Of a DNA stretch of 64,000 bases, positions 53,018-61,955 are shown piece after piece. The stretch's first letter is position 1. Each line of letters opens with the position of its first letter. The stretch is from JAVBLP01 sp031553505 (GTDB taxonomy: Bacteria > Elusimicrobiota > Endomicrobiia > Endomicrobiales > Endomicrobiaceae): positions 30,531 to 94,530 of the forward strand of contig JAVBLP010000001.1 in NCBI GenBank assembly GCA_031553505.1, written 5' to 3'. A program made the translations under genes and the position numbers. The notes beneath the pieces were generated by a model. The model ran no database searches. It was not told the origin of the DNA and saw only the letters and a list, made by a program, of their open reading frames with translations.

Positions 53018-53568
53018 AAATCGATATAGCTTTAACTCCAAAAAAAGCGTCTTCCATTTTAATGTCTGATTTAGAAAAGAGAAAACTGATTAAATTGATA
53101 TATCCGCCGCGCGCGGCGATTGAAACAAAAACAAAGACAGGAACCGTAAGCAGGTTTTACACTTCAAACATTAAATTCGGAACGCATACTTTGTTGTGCA
53201 TAGGAAAAAGGTCAACAAATATAAAATTAAGCTGGCACGAAGACAATGAAGATTTTTTACTTATAAATCCATTAAACGTGAAATTTAAAAAACTTTACTT
53301 GATCGTTGCGCTGCTAAAGCAAAAAGAATTCGTTAAGAAATTTTCTGCCGGAAAAATCACGCAGAAAGATCTGACCGCTGTAGAACTTGAATTTAACAAT
53401 CCGAAACTGAGTTTTTTTACGATGCTTAAAAATACCGTGCATTGCGAAGTGACTGAAAACGCGGACGGGCAGCACCCGGTATTTTTTGTATCGGAGCCTT
53501 CAAACTTAAAAGATAATAAACTGTCTTCAAAAATTTATAATATTTCTTTAGCAACGGAGAAACCATGA
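53014..53568 (+). CDS. Conserved-looking cytosolic protein, function unknown
   Basis: I do not recognise the 184-residue protein. It has no signal or membrane segment. It is a mixed alpha/beta protein with basic patches (YPPRAAIETKTKTGTVSRFYTSNIKFGTHTLLCIGKR) and a beta-hairpin-rich end (HCEVTENADGQHPVFFVSEPS). It overlaps folD by 4 bases and the following membrane protein by 4 bases, so it is translationally coupled to both. Confidence 0.75.
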   Translation: MKIDIALTPKKASSILMSDLEKRKLIKLIYPPRAAIETKTKTGTVSRFYTSNIKFGTHTLLCIGKRSTNIKLSWHEDNEDFLLINPLNVKFKKLYLIVALLKQKEFVKKFSAGKITQKDLTAVELEFNNPKLSFFTMLKNTVHCEVTENADGQHPVFFVSEPSNLKDNKLSSKIYNISLATEKP

Positions 53569-54359
53569 ATTTAGATTTTTTAGTAACTTTTCTTTTGCCT
53601 GTTCTTGCCGGCATCATGTATTTTATGATGGCTTACGAAGTAAAACGGACAAGCAAGTACAGGTCTATAATGTTCGGCGAAATAGGATTTAAAAAGCTTC
53701 AAATCGCTTTTTTAATGTTTGGCATTTATTTTATTACACGCCCGCTGCAAAATATTTTCGGACCGCATCCTTATCCGCTAATCGTAAATTCAATAAGGCA
53801 GTTTTTTTTAATGGCGGTAATTGCGCCTTCGATTTTAGTCGCGATATTCCACTGGGTGCCGACTCCGAGCGGCGCGCCTCGCTCGTCGACCTTTGCCGCT
53901 TATACAATGGGAGTGCTTATGGGAATAATTTTTGTTCTTGTCAATACTCTCGCCGTAACCGGCTCAAAAATTGTTTATTCCTGGGGAATGCTGCACATGT
54001 ACGACCCGGTTTGGTTTGGTTCCGGAGAGCCCGTCATACAACTTCTTATGATCCATTTAATTTGCCAGTTTGTTTCTCCCGTAGGATTTTTACTGCTTGC
54101 CGCTGCTTACGTGCGCCACAGACGGCACAATTACCAGCTTGCGAATGTTTACAATTTAATGCCGAAAAAATGGAAATATCTTGAAGCGAGTTTAAGCATA
54201 TTCGCCGCTTCATTTATCGTCGCAGGCGCGGCGGTTGCGTTTGGTTCCTATTACACTTATGTTTGGGTTATTTATTTTATAGGCGCGATAATTTCCGGAG
54301 CGTTCGCGATGCTAAGCATTAAACTCCCTCCTCGCGAAAACCCCGCGGATTTACAATAA
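53565..54359 (+). CDS. Multi-pass membrane protein, function unknown
   Basis: The 264-residue protein has about seven hydrophobic helices (first at 6-24, then near 45-62, 78-100, 112-135, 155-185, 208-225 and 230-250). Polar residues in the helices (YFITRPLQNIFGPHPYPL, HLICQFVSPVGFLLLAAAYVRHRRHNYQ) hint at a ligand-binding or sensor-type bundle. No known family comes to mind. It follows the preceding unknown gene with a 4-base overlap. Confidence 0.75.
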   Translation: MNLDFLVTFLLPVLAGIMYFMMAYEVKRTSKYRSIMFGEIGFKKLQIAFLMFGIYFITRPLQNIFGPHPYPLIVNSIRQFFLMAVIAPSILVAIFHWVPTPSGAPRSSTFAAYTMGVLMGIIFVLVNTLAVTGSKIVYSWGMLHMYDPVWFGSGEPVIQLLMIHLICQFVSPVGFLLLAAAYVRHRRHNYQLANVYNLMPKKWKYLEASLSIFAASFIVAGAAVAFGSYYTYVWVIYFIGAIISGAFAMLSIKLPPRENPADLQ

Positions 54360-54465
54360 AAAAGTTGCTTTTATTTATTTTCTTTTTTATAATACAGTTG
54401 TGAAGCAACAGTTTCCGCGTTTCGGCGGAAATTAAAAAAATGCCGAAAGGCAAAAGGAGCCTAAA

Positions 54466-54621
54466 ATGGCTTGCGGATGCAAAACAAAAAAAGCAGCACC
54501 GAAGAAAAAAGTCGCGGCGAAGAAAGTTGCGAAGAAAAAAGTCGCAAAAAAAGCTGTTAAAAAAGCAGCTCCGAAGAAAAAAGTTGCAAAAAAAGCAGCT
54601 CCAAAAAAGAAAAAGAAATAA
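54466..54621 (+). CDS. 51-residue histone-H1-like Lys/Ala/Pro-rich protein
   Basis: The small frame starts at an ATG with AGGAG 6 bases upstream and ends before a strong terminator. The sequence begins MACGCKTKKAAPKKK and then repeats AAPKKKVAKK-like units, ending in five lysines. Composition matches bacterial H1-like nucleoid proteins (Hc1/HctB, AlgP-type tails), which bind DNA through flexible lysine arms. The N-terminal Cys-Gly-Cys is distinctive and might bind metal or form disulfides. It was missed by the 60-residue threshold of the supplied frames. Confidence 0.85.
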   Translation: MACGCKTKKAAPKKKVAAKKVAKKKVAKKAVKKAAPKKKVAKKAAPKKKKK

Positions 54622-54644
54622 GAAGCTGCTGCTTTAGTCTTTAT

Positions 54645-54679
54645 AAAAAAACCGCCTTTTTTAAAAGGGCGGTTTTTTT
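54645..54679 (+). terminator. Terminator after the histone-like gene
   Basis: AAAACCGCCTTTT pairs with AAAAGGGCGGTTTT (one bulge), followed by seven T and TATTTT, 24 bases after the stop. Confidence 0.88.
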
Positions 54680-54798
54680 ATTTTGTCAGGAAATATTTTT
54701 TATTGGAAGAGGTATTGCCGGTTGTCATTTTTCTAAGAAAAAGTTTTTGAAGAATCCATACAGCTCAGATCCGACGCGCAAGGTGACCGTAAAAGTAA

Positions 54799-54825
54799 AG
54801 GCACCCCGAGACGAGCGGGGTGCCT
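54799..54825 (-). terminator. Terminator after serS
   Basis: A perfect 10-bp stem AGGCACCCCG/CGGGGTGCCT with a 7-base loop lies 33 bases past the serS stop. On the minus strand it is followed by TTACTTTTAC. Confidence 0.8.
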
Positions 54826-54857
54826 GACAATATACACATAACCGTTAAGAGCACAAT

Positions 54858-56132
54858 TTATCTGGGTTTTATTATATCGAAACCGGTATATTTTCTTAAA
54901 ACTTCGGGCACAATTACAGACCCGTCCGCCTGCTGGTAATTTTCAAGTATGGCGGCAAAAGTTCTTCCCACCGCAACACCGGAACCGTTTAGCGTATGTA
55001 AAAAATCTCTTTTTTTGCCGTCTTTATATTTTATTTTTATATTCATTCTTCTCGCCTGGAAATCTTTAAAGTTTGAACACGAAGAAATTTCCCTGTAAGC
55101 GTTGTCGCCGGCAAGCCAGACTTCCAAATCATAAGTTTTCGCGGAAGAAAAGCCCATATCTCCGGTACACAATAATGATACCCTGTAAGGAAGCCCTAAT
55201 TTTTCCAAAACATTTCCCGCGTCCGCCACCAAAGATTCAAGCTCCGCCATAGAATCTTCGGGCTTAACAAATTTTACAAGCTCCACTTTATTAAACTGGT
55301 GGTTTCGTATCAAACCTTTTGTATCTTTGCCGTATGAGCCGGCCTCCCTTCTGAAACACGCCGAATAAGAAACATATTTTTGCGGCAAAATATTTTCTTC
55401 AAGGACGTTGTCCCTGTAAATATTCGTCACAGGCACTTCAGCCGTAGGTATTAAATACAAATCGTCATTTGCGCATTTAAAGGCTTCTTCCGCAAATTTC
55501 GGAAGCTGCCCAGTGCCCCTCATAGACAATTGGTTAACAAGATAAGGCGTCATAATTTCCGAATAACCTTTTTCTTTATGGCAGTCTATAAAAAAATTAA
55601 TGATTGCCCTTTCTAAAGCGCAGCCTTCATTTTTCAAAACGGCAAACCTTGACCCGGAAATTTTTGAAGCCGCGGCAAAATCCAAAATACCTAATTTTTC
55701 GCCGATTTCCCAGTGATGCTTTGCCTCAAAAGCAAGCTTGGAAGGCTCTCCGACAAACTTTGTAATCTTATTATCTTTTTCATCTTTACCGGCAGGCACG
55801 CTTTCATCGGGGATATTGGGTATGCGCAAAAGAAAATCTTCAATCTGGCTTTCAATCATAAGCAGATGTTTTTCTTTTTCCTGTATTATATCTCTCATAT
55901 CGTTAATTTCCGCGAGAAGCTGCGGCGAAGGCTCTTTTCCTTCTTTTTTAAGTTTACCGATTTCTTCAGATTCTTTATTTCTTTTAACTCTTAACTGTTC
56001 AATTTCCGCGATAATCGCTTTTCTGTCATTATCCCAAGCCAAAAGCCCGTCAAAATTTATATTTTGGTTACGTGATTCCATAGCTTTAGCAACTTCTTTC
56101 ACATTTTCCCTGATCAGCTTAATGTCTAACAT
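54858..56132 (-). CDS. serS: Seryl-tRNA synthetase
   Basis: The conserved start MLDIKLIRENVKEV (ATG at 56132, AAAGGA ahead) is chosen over an in-frame ATG at 56177. The 424-residue class II enzyme has the N-terminal coiled-coil arm (about 25-100), motif 2 SACFRREAGSYGKDTKGLIRNHQFNKVE and motif 3 LNGSGVAVGRTFAAILENYQ. It charges tRNA-Ser; a tRNA-Ser gene lies 4.3 kb away. Confidence 0.98.
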   Translation of the reverse strand: MLDIKLIRENVKEVAKAMESRNQNINFDGLLAWDNDRKAIIAEIEQLRVKRNKESEEIGKLKKEGKEPSPQLLAEINDMRDIIQEKEKHLLMIESQIEDFLLRIPNIPDESVPAGKDEKDNKITKFVGEPSKLAFEAKHHWEIGEKLGILDFAAASKISGSRFAVLKNEGCALERAIINFFIDCHKEKGYSEIMTPYLVNQLSMRGTGQLPKFAEEAFKCANDDLYLIPTAEVPVTNIYRDNVLEENILPQKYVSYSACFRREAGSYGKDTKGLIRNHQFNKVELVKFVKPEDSMAELESLVADAGNVLEKLGLPYRVSLLCTGDMGFSSAKTYDLEVWLAGDNAYREISSCSNFKDFQARRMNIKIKYKDGKKRDFLHTLNGSGVAVGRTFAAILENYQQADGSVIVPEVLRKYTGFDIIKPR

Positions 56133-56262
56133 TCCTTTCTCCCTGTATTTATTTAATAATGGCATATATTCTAGCAATTTTTGGCTAAAATTTTGCCTTT
56201 ACATCTGTTTTATTTATTAATAGTATGTGAACATATAATCCTTGCAATAAAAGGAGCATGCC

Positions 56263-56865
56263 ATGAAAACTTTACTTTATGTAAAAGCAAACCCGAAAAC
56301 CGTTGAATTTTCAAAGACATTTCAAATTTCAGAAAGATTTATTGAAGCCTACAAAGAATTAAACCCGAAAGACGAAATCATAACTTTAGACCTTTACAAT
56401 GCCGACATTGAGTTTTTATCGCATGATGACGTAATGGCTCACAGTGAAAAAAGCATGGATTATTGCAATATAACAGCGCGAACTTATGCCCAGCAGTTTG
56501 CTCTTGCAGACAAATATGTAATCGCCGCCCCGCTTTGGAATCTCGGAATTCCTTCAATTTTGAAAGCATATTTTGATTATGTGTCCGTTAGCGGCATATC
56601 TTTCAAATATACCGAAAACGGCCCTGTCGGCATGCTTACCGGTAAAAAAGCTCTTTTTGTGGCCGCACGCGGCGGGTTTTATGATAAGCCCCCGGCTTCT
56701 GAAATAGAAATGGGCGAAAGATACGTCAGAACAATAATGGGCTTTTTCGGAATTTCTGACTTTACGGCGGTTGCTGCAAACGGGCTTGATGTGCAAGGCC
56801 AGAATGTTAAAGCCATAATGCAAGCCGCGGTTGCAAAAGCCGAAATCTTCGCAAAAACTTTTTAA
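56263..56865 (+). CDS. azoR: FMN-dependent NADH-azoreductase
   Basis: The 200-residue flavodoxin-like protein of the AzoR/NQO family has TLLYVKANPKTVEFSKTFQIS (FMN phosphate loop region), DKYVIAAPLWNLGIPSILKAYFDYV (FMN isoalloxazine loop) and FVAARGGFYDK. It reduces quinones and azo compounds. Its -10 box TATAAT (56234-56239) overlaps a small TATGT/ACATA palindrome (56224-56235), possibly an operator. The gene stands alone between serS (divergent) and a lipoprotein. Confidence 0.92.
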   Translation: MKTLLYVKANPKTVEFSKTFQISERFIEAYKELNPKDEIITLDLYNADIEFLSHDDVMAHSEKSMDYCNITARTYAQQFALADKYVIAAPLWNLGIPSILKAYFDYVSVSGISFKYTENGPVGMLTGKKALFVAARGGFYDKPPASEIEMGERYVRTIMGFFGISDFTAVAANGLDVQGQNVKAIMQAAVAKAEIFAKTF

Positions 56866-56976
56866 CCCTGAACTTCACGTACATATATATTATATGTGTT
56901 GCGGCTAAGCGCTATTTTGTGTTACACGCAAACACTGCTTACTTATAAACCCGCATTATTATATAAATCGTTCTTC

Positions 56977-57005
56977 TTTACAATAAACTGCATTTTTGTT
57001 ATAAA
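56977..57005 (+). promoter_or_regulatory. Promoter of the Lys/Glu-rich lipoprotein gene
   Basis: TTTACA (56977-56982) and TATAAA (57000-57005) are 17 bases apart, 28 bases before the ATG, which has AAGGAGGG upstream. Confidence 0.72.
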
Positions 57006-57033
57006 TTCATGTTAATAAATTTAAGGAGGGCAT

Positions 57034-57507
57034 ATGAAGTATTTGGCAATTGTATTCTGCTTGGCGATGTTGTTTACCTCGGCCTGCACGACTGTGACAA
57101 AGTATCACAATGAGAAGTTTGCTAAAAAAAGCGTGGCTGATTTGGAAGTCCGTTACACGCAAAAACCGGCTGTTGATTACAGGGAAATAGGCTATGTGAG
57201 ATTGAACTGGCTTGGAGAAATCTTTAAAACCATTAAATCGGTAAAGAAAAAGGCCGCCAAACACGGAGCGGATGAAATTATACTTTTAGAGCCGAACGGA
57301 CACCGCGCCATAGCTATAGTATATGACAGTAAAAACGGCGCGCCTATGGCAGTACCGGCTCCGGAAATAAAAGAAGCAAAAGAAAAGAAAAAAGCGGAAG
57401 CGGAAAGCGCTGAAGCGGTAAAAAAACCGGAGACAAAAGAAATAACTCCGGAAACCCCAAAAACAGAACAAAAAGAAGTTAAAACCGAAAAAGAACCTTC
57501 AAAATAA
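57034..57507 (+). CDS. Lipoprotein with Lys/Glu-rich tail, function unknown
   Basis: The 157-residue protein has a lipoprotein signal with lipobox FTSAC (Cys18). A small alpha/beta domain (VDYREIGYVRLNWLGEIFKTIKSVKKKAAKHGADEIILLEPNG) resembles YbjQ/DUF4156-like trafficking-associated lipoprotein domains. The tail of about 45 residues is made almost only of Lys, Glu, Ala, Pro and Thr. The tail may reach peptidoglycan or other surfaces. It is a single-gene unit with its own promoter and terminator. Confidence 0.75.
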   Translation: MKYLAIVFCLAMLFTSACTTVTKYHNEKFAKKSVADLEVRYTQKPAVDYREIGYVRLNWLGEIFKTIKSVKKKAAKHGADEIILLEPNGHRAIAIVYDSKNGAPMAVPAPEIKEAKEKKKAEAESAEAVKKPETKEITPETPKTEQKEVKTEKEPSK

Positions 57508-57520
57508 TTTCTTTACAACT

Positions 57521-57558
57521 AAAACCCCCGCGTGTATTTTTGCACCCGGGGGTTTTTT
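57521..57558. terminator. Bidirectional terminator, lipoprotein and ankyrin gene
   Basis: AAAACCCCCG/CGGGGG with a GTG/CAC extension is followed by six T on the plus strand. On the minus strand it serves the end of the ankyrin/Sel1 cluster. Confidence 0.85.
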
Positions 57559-57606
57559 ATTAAAAAACATTTTAAAATACTCTTCAATCTTTACCTGCAA
57601 TTAGCG

Positions 57607-59376
57607 TTACTCTTCCGCGACGGCTTTTTTAAGAATTTCAACTATTTCTTTATGTCCGTTTTTTGCAGCCAGCATTAACGCTGTTTCCGCCTCGTTATTT
57701 TTTATATTCGGATCTGCTTTAGCTTTAAGCAGCATTTCAACGATTTCTTTTTGTACATCAATGTCAAAATTATCGTCATTCCGAATATCTGTCCATCTGT
57801 TATTATTATCTACATCTTTAGCTGTATGCTTCTCTCTGTCATTAGCATCATCATCTTCGCCACAGCTACAGTCGCTGGTGTGCTGGTAGTGTTGTAAGGA
57901 AGCGCACATTAAAGCCGTGTTGCCGTCATCATCTTGTATATTGGGGGTTGCCTTAGCTTTAAGCAGCATTTCAACGATTTCTTTGTTACCCATTGCCGAA
58001 GCCCACATTAAAGCTGTTTCACTGTTTTTATTTTTTATATTCGGGTCTGCTTTGGCTTTAAGCAATATTTCAACTATTTCTTTACCATTATCTTTACTGG
58101 CATACATCAACGGCGTCCATCCTTTAGAATCATTAATATTTGGGCTGATGCCTGAGCTTATAAGGATTAATACAGTTTCAACCTTACTATTCCTCGTAGC
58201 TTCAAATAACTCGTTATCTATAGTTGCTCCGGATTTAAACAATATTTCAACTATTTCTATATATCCTCTTCCTGAAGCAAACGTTAAAGCTGTTTTGTTA
58301 TCTAAATCTTGTATATTCGGATCGGCTTTAGCTTTAAGCAGCATTTCAACTATTTCTTTATATCCTTTTTCTGAAGCCCGCATTAATGCTGTGTCTCCAT
58401 CATAAGCTTGTATATTTGGATCTGCTTTGGCTTTGAGCAGCATTTCAACTATTTCTTTACGCCCGTTTCCTGACGCCCGCATTAATGCTGTTCGTCCATA
58501 TTTGACCTGCATATTAGTATCAACATCAGCTTTCAGACACATTTCAACTATTTCTTTGTGCCCTTTTTCTGAAGCATACACTAAAGCCGCAGTGCTTTTA
58601 TTATATTGCATATCAGGATTGCCCTGAAGCAATATTTCAACAATTTCTTTGTATCCGTTTCCCAAAGCCCACATTAAGGCTGTGTAATCATTTTTATCTT
58701 TTATACTAGAATCGGCATTAGCCTTGAGCAGCATTTCAACTATTTCTTTATATCCTTTTTCTGAAGCCCACATCAAAGCTGTATTACCGGTTTTGCTCTG
58801 AGATTTGCTCTGTACATCCGGGTCTGCTTTAGCTTTTAGCAGCATTTCAACTATTTCTTTGTGCCCTTCTTGTGAAGCATACATTAAGGCCGTGTCGCCT
58901 AATTGGTTTTGTATATTAGGGTCTGCTTTAGCCTTGAGCAGTATATCAACAGTTTCTTTATATCCGTCTCGCGAAGCCCACATTAAAGCTGTGGCACTAT
59001 AATCATTTTGTATATTCGGATCGGCTTTAGCTTTGAGCAACATTTCAATGATTTTTTCATTTTTTTTTCCGGTTAACATTAAAGCCGTTTGGCCATATTT
59101 ATCTTGTATATTGGGGTTTGCTTTAGCTTTAATCAACAGCTTAACAATATTCTTATGATTTTCTCTGCTGGCATAACTCAAAGGTGTACGCCCTTGGGAA
59201 TCGGTAATATTCGGGTCAATACCGGTTTTTATAAGCTTTGATGCTGCCGCCGTATCGCCTTTCTTTGCCGCTTCAAACATTTTATCTGCGTCCGTTTCGG
59301 CGTTACATACGGAAACGCAAAAAATTCCCGCAAGCAAAAGAACCGCTACGAATTTATATTTTAAAAATTTTTGCAT
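57607..59376 (-). CDS. Secreted ankyrin-repeat protein A
   Basis: The 589-residue protein has a signal peptide (1-26, ending CNA-E) then about 16 ankyrin units of 33 residues, with near-consensus KEIVEMLLKAKADPNIQ and TALMWASEKGY. Unit 7 is shortened, units 11-12 are degenerate (IDNELFEATRNSKVETVLILI), and the penultimate unit contains an insertion of about 45 residues rich in Asp, Asn, Cys and His (between CASLQHYQHTSDCSCGEDD and DIDVQKEIVEMLL). The signal peptide, first units and end (KKAVAEE) nearly match the upstream paralogue. It should act in the periplasm or outside, binding proteins. Confidence 0.93.
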   Translation of the reverse strand: MQKFLKYKFVAVLLLAGIFCVSVCNAETDADKMFEAAKKGDTAAASKLIKTGIDPNITDSQGRTPLSYASRENHKNIVKLLIKAKANPNIQDKYGQTALMLTGKKNEKIIEMLLKAKADPNIQNDYSATALMWASRDGYKETVDILLKAKADPNIQNQLGDTALMYASQEGHKEIVEMLLKAKADPDVQSKSQSKTGNTALMWASEKGYKEIVEMLLKANADSSIKDKNDYTALMWALGNGYKEIVEILLQGNPDMQYNKSTAALVYASEKGHKEIVEMCLKADVDTNMQVKYGRTALMRASGNGRKEIVEMLLKAKADPNIQAYDGDTALMRASEKGYKEIVEMLLKAKADPNIQDLDNKTALTFASGRGYIEIVEILFKSGATIDNELFEATRNSKVETVLILISSGISPNINDSKGWTPLMYASKDNGKEIVEILLKAKADPNIKNKNSETALMWASAMGNKEIVEMLLKAKATPNIQDDDGNTALMCASLQHYQHTSDCSCGEDDDANDREKHTAKDVDNNNRWTDIRNDDNFDIDVQKEIVEMLLKAKADPNIKNNEAETALMLAAKNGHKEIVEILKKAVAEE

Positions 59377-59404
59377 TTTTTAACCCTTTTTTATTCTAAT
59401 GCTA

Positions 59405-61348
59405 TTATTTTTCCGCGACGGCTTTTTTAAGCATATCCGCTATTTTCATGTAACCTTTTTCCGCCGCATAAGACTGAGCGGTTTTGTTATTTTTATCCTG
59501 CAGATTCGGATCGGCTTTATATTTAAGCAGTGCCTCAACTATTTCTTTATCCCCTTTTTCTGATGCCAGCATTAACGCCGTTTGGCCATGGTATCCTTGC
59601 AAGTTAGGATCGGCTTTTGCCGAAAGCAGCATTTCAACGATTTCCGTGTAACCGTACGGAAAAGACACTAAAGCAGTTTGGTCATCGTTATTATTTATAT
59701 TTGAATTGATTTGGTCGTTAAGCAGCGTTTCAATAACTTCCTTATATCCTTTTTCTGACGCCTGCATCAAAGCCGTTTTCCCAAAATATCCGGATGTATC
59801 AGGGTTTGTTTTAGCTTTTAGCAGTATTTCAATGATTTCTGCGTAACCATACACGGCAGACATTAAAGCAGTATTGCCGTTTTTATCTTGTATATCAGGA
59901 TCAGCTTTAGCATTAAGCAGTATTTCAACTATTTCTCTATACCTCATGCCTGCGGCATTCATTAAAGCCGTTTGGCCAAACAGTCCGCGCGTATTAGGAT
60001 CGGCTTTAGCTTTAAGCAGTATTTCAACGGTTTCTTTATATCCGTTTCCTGACGCGCGCATTAAAGCCGTTTCGCCTTGTTTATTTTTTATATTTATGCC
60101 GGCTTTAGCCGCGATCAGCATTTCAATAATTTTTTTATTACCATCTCCCGAAGCCCTTATTAAAACAGTTTCGCCTTTATCATCTTGTATATTTGGATTT
60201 GCCCCCGCTTTAAGCAGTATTTCAACAACTTCTTTATCTCCTTTTTCTGCGGCGCGCATTAAAGCTGTTCTGGCATATTCTCCTTTTATGTCAGGATTGG
60301 CTTTGGCTTTAAGCAATATATTAATTATTTCTTTATCCCCTTTTTCTACTGCCTCAATTAGAGCTGTGTCCCCGTATTCATCCTGTATATTTGGGTCTGC
60401 GTTAACCTGAAGCAGTATTTCAACTCTTTCTTTAAATCCTTCTTTTGAAGCCTTTATTAAAGCCGTTTGTCCAAGGAAACCGCGTATATTTGGATCGGCT
60501 TTGGCTTTAAGCAGTATTTCAACTATTTGTTTTTGTCCTTTTTCTGCCGCAAGTATTAAAGCCGTTTCACTGTTGTTATTTTCTATATTTGGATTGGCTT
60601 TAGCATTAAGCAGCATTTCAACAATTTCCTTATGCCCTTTTTCTGCCGCAACCATTAAAGCCGTGCTCCCTGATTTATCTTGTATATTTGGATCGGCTTT
60701 GGCTTTAAGCAGTATTTCAACAATTTCTTCGTTTCCTCTAATTACAGCCAATATCAAAGCAGTTTCACCGTATTTATTTTGTATATTCAGGTCGGCTTTG
60801 GCTTTAAGCAGTATTTCAGCAATTTCTTTTTTTTCTGCCATAACAGCAGCTATCAACGCTGTTTCTCCGTCTTTGTTTTGTATATTCGGCTCCGCTTTAG
60901 CGTTAAGCAGCATTTCAATAATTTCTTCGTTTCCTCTCATTACAGCCCATATCAAAGCAGTTTCCCCGTATTTGTTTTGCATATTTGGATTAGCATTAGC
61001 CTTCAGCAGTATCCCAACGATTTCTTTATTTACTCTCAGTGCGGCCCATATCAAAGCAGTTTCACCGTATTTGTTTTGTATGTTCGGATCAGCTTTAGCT
61101 TTAAGTAGAATATCAACAACTTCTTTATATCCTTTTTCTGATGCCAGCATTAAAGCCGTTCTGCCGTCTTTATCCTGCATATCAGGATTAATGCCTGATT
61201 TTAGAATTTTTGAAACCGCGGCGGCATCGCCTTCTTTTGCAGCTTCAAATATTTTATCCGCGTCCGTTTCGGCATCACATATGGAAACGCAAACAATTCC
61301 CACAAGCAAAAGAATCGCTACAAATTTAAATTTTAAAAATTTTTGCAT
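59405..61348 (-). CDS. Secreted ankyrin-repeat protein B
   Basis: The 647-residue paralogue of protein A has a signal peptide (1-26, ending CDA-E), about 19 ankyrin units covering the entire mature protein, and the C-terminal cap LKKAVAEK. Most units follow TALIxAVxRGNEEIVEILLKAKADPNIQNKYGE; two units are two residues short (TALMSAVYGYAEIIEILL, TALVSFPYGYTEIVEMLL). The 28-base spacers before genes A and B are almost identical, showing tandem duplication. The role is unknown; ankyrin proteins of host-associated bacteria often touch host factors. Confidence 0.93.
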   Translation of the reverse strand: MQKFLKFKFVAILLLVGIVCVSICDAETDADKIFEAAKEGDAAAVSKILKSGINPDMQDKDGRTALMLASEKGYKEVVDILLKAKADPNIQNKYGETALIWAALRVNKEIVGILLKANANPNMQNKYGETALIWAVMRGNEEIIEMLLNAKAEPNIQNKDGETALIAAVMAEKKEIAEILLKAKADLNIQNKYGETALILAVIRGNEEIVEILLKAKADPNIQDKSGSTALMVAAEKGHKEIVEMLLNAKANPNIENNNSETALILAAEKGQKQIVEILLKAKADPNIRGFLGQTALIKASKEGFKERVEILLQVNADPNIQDEYGDTALIEAVEKGDKEIINILLKAKANPDIKGEYARTALMRAAEKGDKEVVEILLKAGANPNIQDDKGETVLIRASGDGNKKIIEMLIAAKAGINIKNKQGETALMRASGNGYKETVEILLKAKADPNTRGLFGQTALMNAAGMRYREIVEILLNAKADPDIQDKNGNTALMSAVYGYAEIIEILLKAKTNPDTSGYFGKTALMQASEKGYKEVIETLLNDQINSNINNNDDQTALVSFPYGYTEIVEMLLSAKADPNLQGYHGQTALMLASEKGDKEIVEALLKYKADPNLQDKNNKTAQSYAAEKGYMKIADMLKKAVAEK

Positions 61349-61376
61349 TTTTTAACCCTTTTTTATTTTAGTGCTA

Positions 61377-61955
61377 TTACTCTTCCGCGCCGGCTTTTTT
61401 CACAGCCTCAAACAGTTTATCCGCATCCGCTTCTGTTGTTTCTCCGGCCAAAGCAGCTTCAGAATTATTGCCATACGCCTCACCTTCAGGCTGGTTTGGA
61501 CTTTCTTTTTGAGCAGACTCAATATAATTAAGATATTTGTTTATTTCTGGGTAGTTTGCGCTTAAATCAATACTATTATCGCGGGCAAACTTTGCTAACA
61601 AAGAATAAGTTTTATCCATATCGCTGAAATTATCTGTCTCCTCAACAAGTGTTTTATACGCGGAATAAGACAGCGTTGCTTTAAGGTTTCTAATAAAATG
61701 AGTTGTTTCCTGCGCCAGGCGTTTATAGTTTATGTTGTTTTTCTGTTCATTGTCCAATTTTTCGCGGAAAAGGTTTTTAATGGAATTTAAAAATGAATTT
61801 TCTGTATTTTGCGCAGGCAACTGAACAGAAGGTGTCGCTTCCCCGAAAGGTTCCGTTGAAATAGAACGCTTTGCAGAACCGTTAAAAACTACCCATACAA
61901 GAAGAATTATTAAAACAATTTCTATTGCAATGAATATCGCTGAACGCTTGTTCAT
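61377..61955 (-). CDS. Membrane-anchored protein whose C-terminus is an ankyrin-gene remnant
   Basis: The 192-residue protein has an N-terminal membrane helix (about 5-25) and a unique helical middle (about 55-150). The end reads EADADKLFEAVKKAGAEE. That end joins the start of the ankyrin domain (ETDADKMFEAAKKGD in protein A) to its last residues (KKAVAEE), and the following stop and spacer match those after protein B. I infer that recombination deleted the ankyrin array. It overlaps the Sel1 gene upstream by 4 bases. The function of the remaining part is unknown. Confidence 0.8.
   Translation of the reverse strand: MNKRSAIFIAIEIVLIILLVWVVFNGSAKRSISTEPFGEATPSVQLPAQNTENSFLNSIKNLFREKLDNEQKNNINYKRLAQETTHFIRNLKATLSYSAYKTLVEETDNFSDMDKTYSLLAKFARDNSIDLSANYPEINKYLNYIESAQKESPNQPEGEAYGNNSEAALAGETTEADADKLFEAVKKAGAEE

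Noticed and set aside
57700..61300. Regularly spaced direct repeats resembling a CRISPR array
   Set aside because: The period is 99 bases, in frame, and encodes ankyrin units; there are no spacers or cas genes.
60501..61355. Long plus-strand frame opposite ankyrin protein B (and similar ones at 57917, 58427, 59874)
   Set aside because: Antisense reflection of the 99-base ankyrin repeat; low-complexity SISTISL-type sequence with no ribosome binding site.
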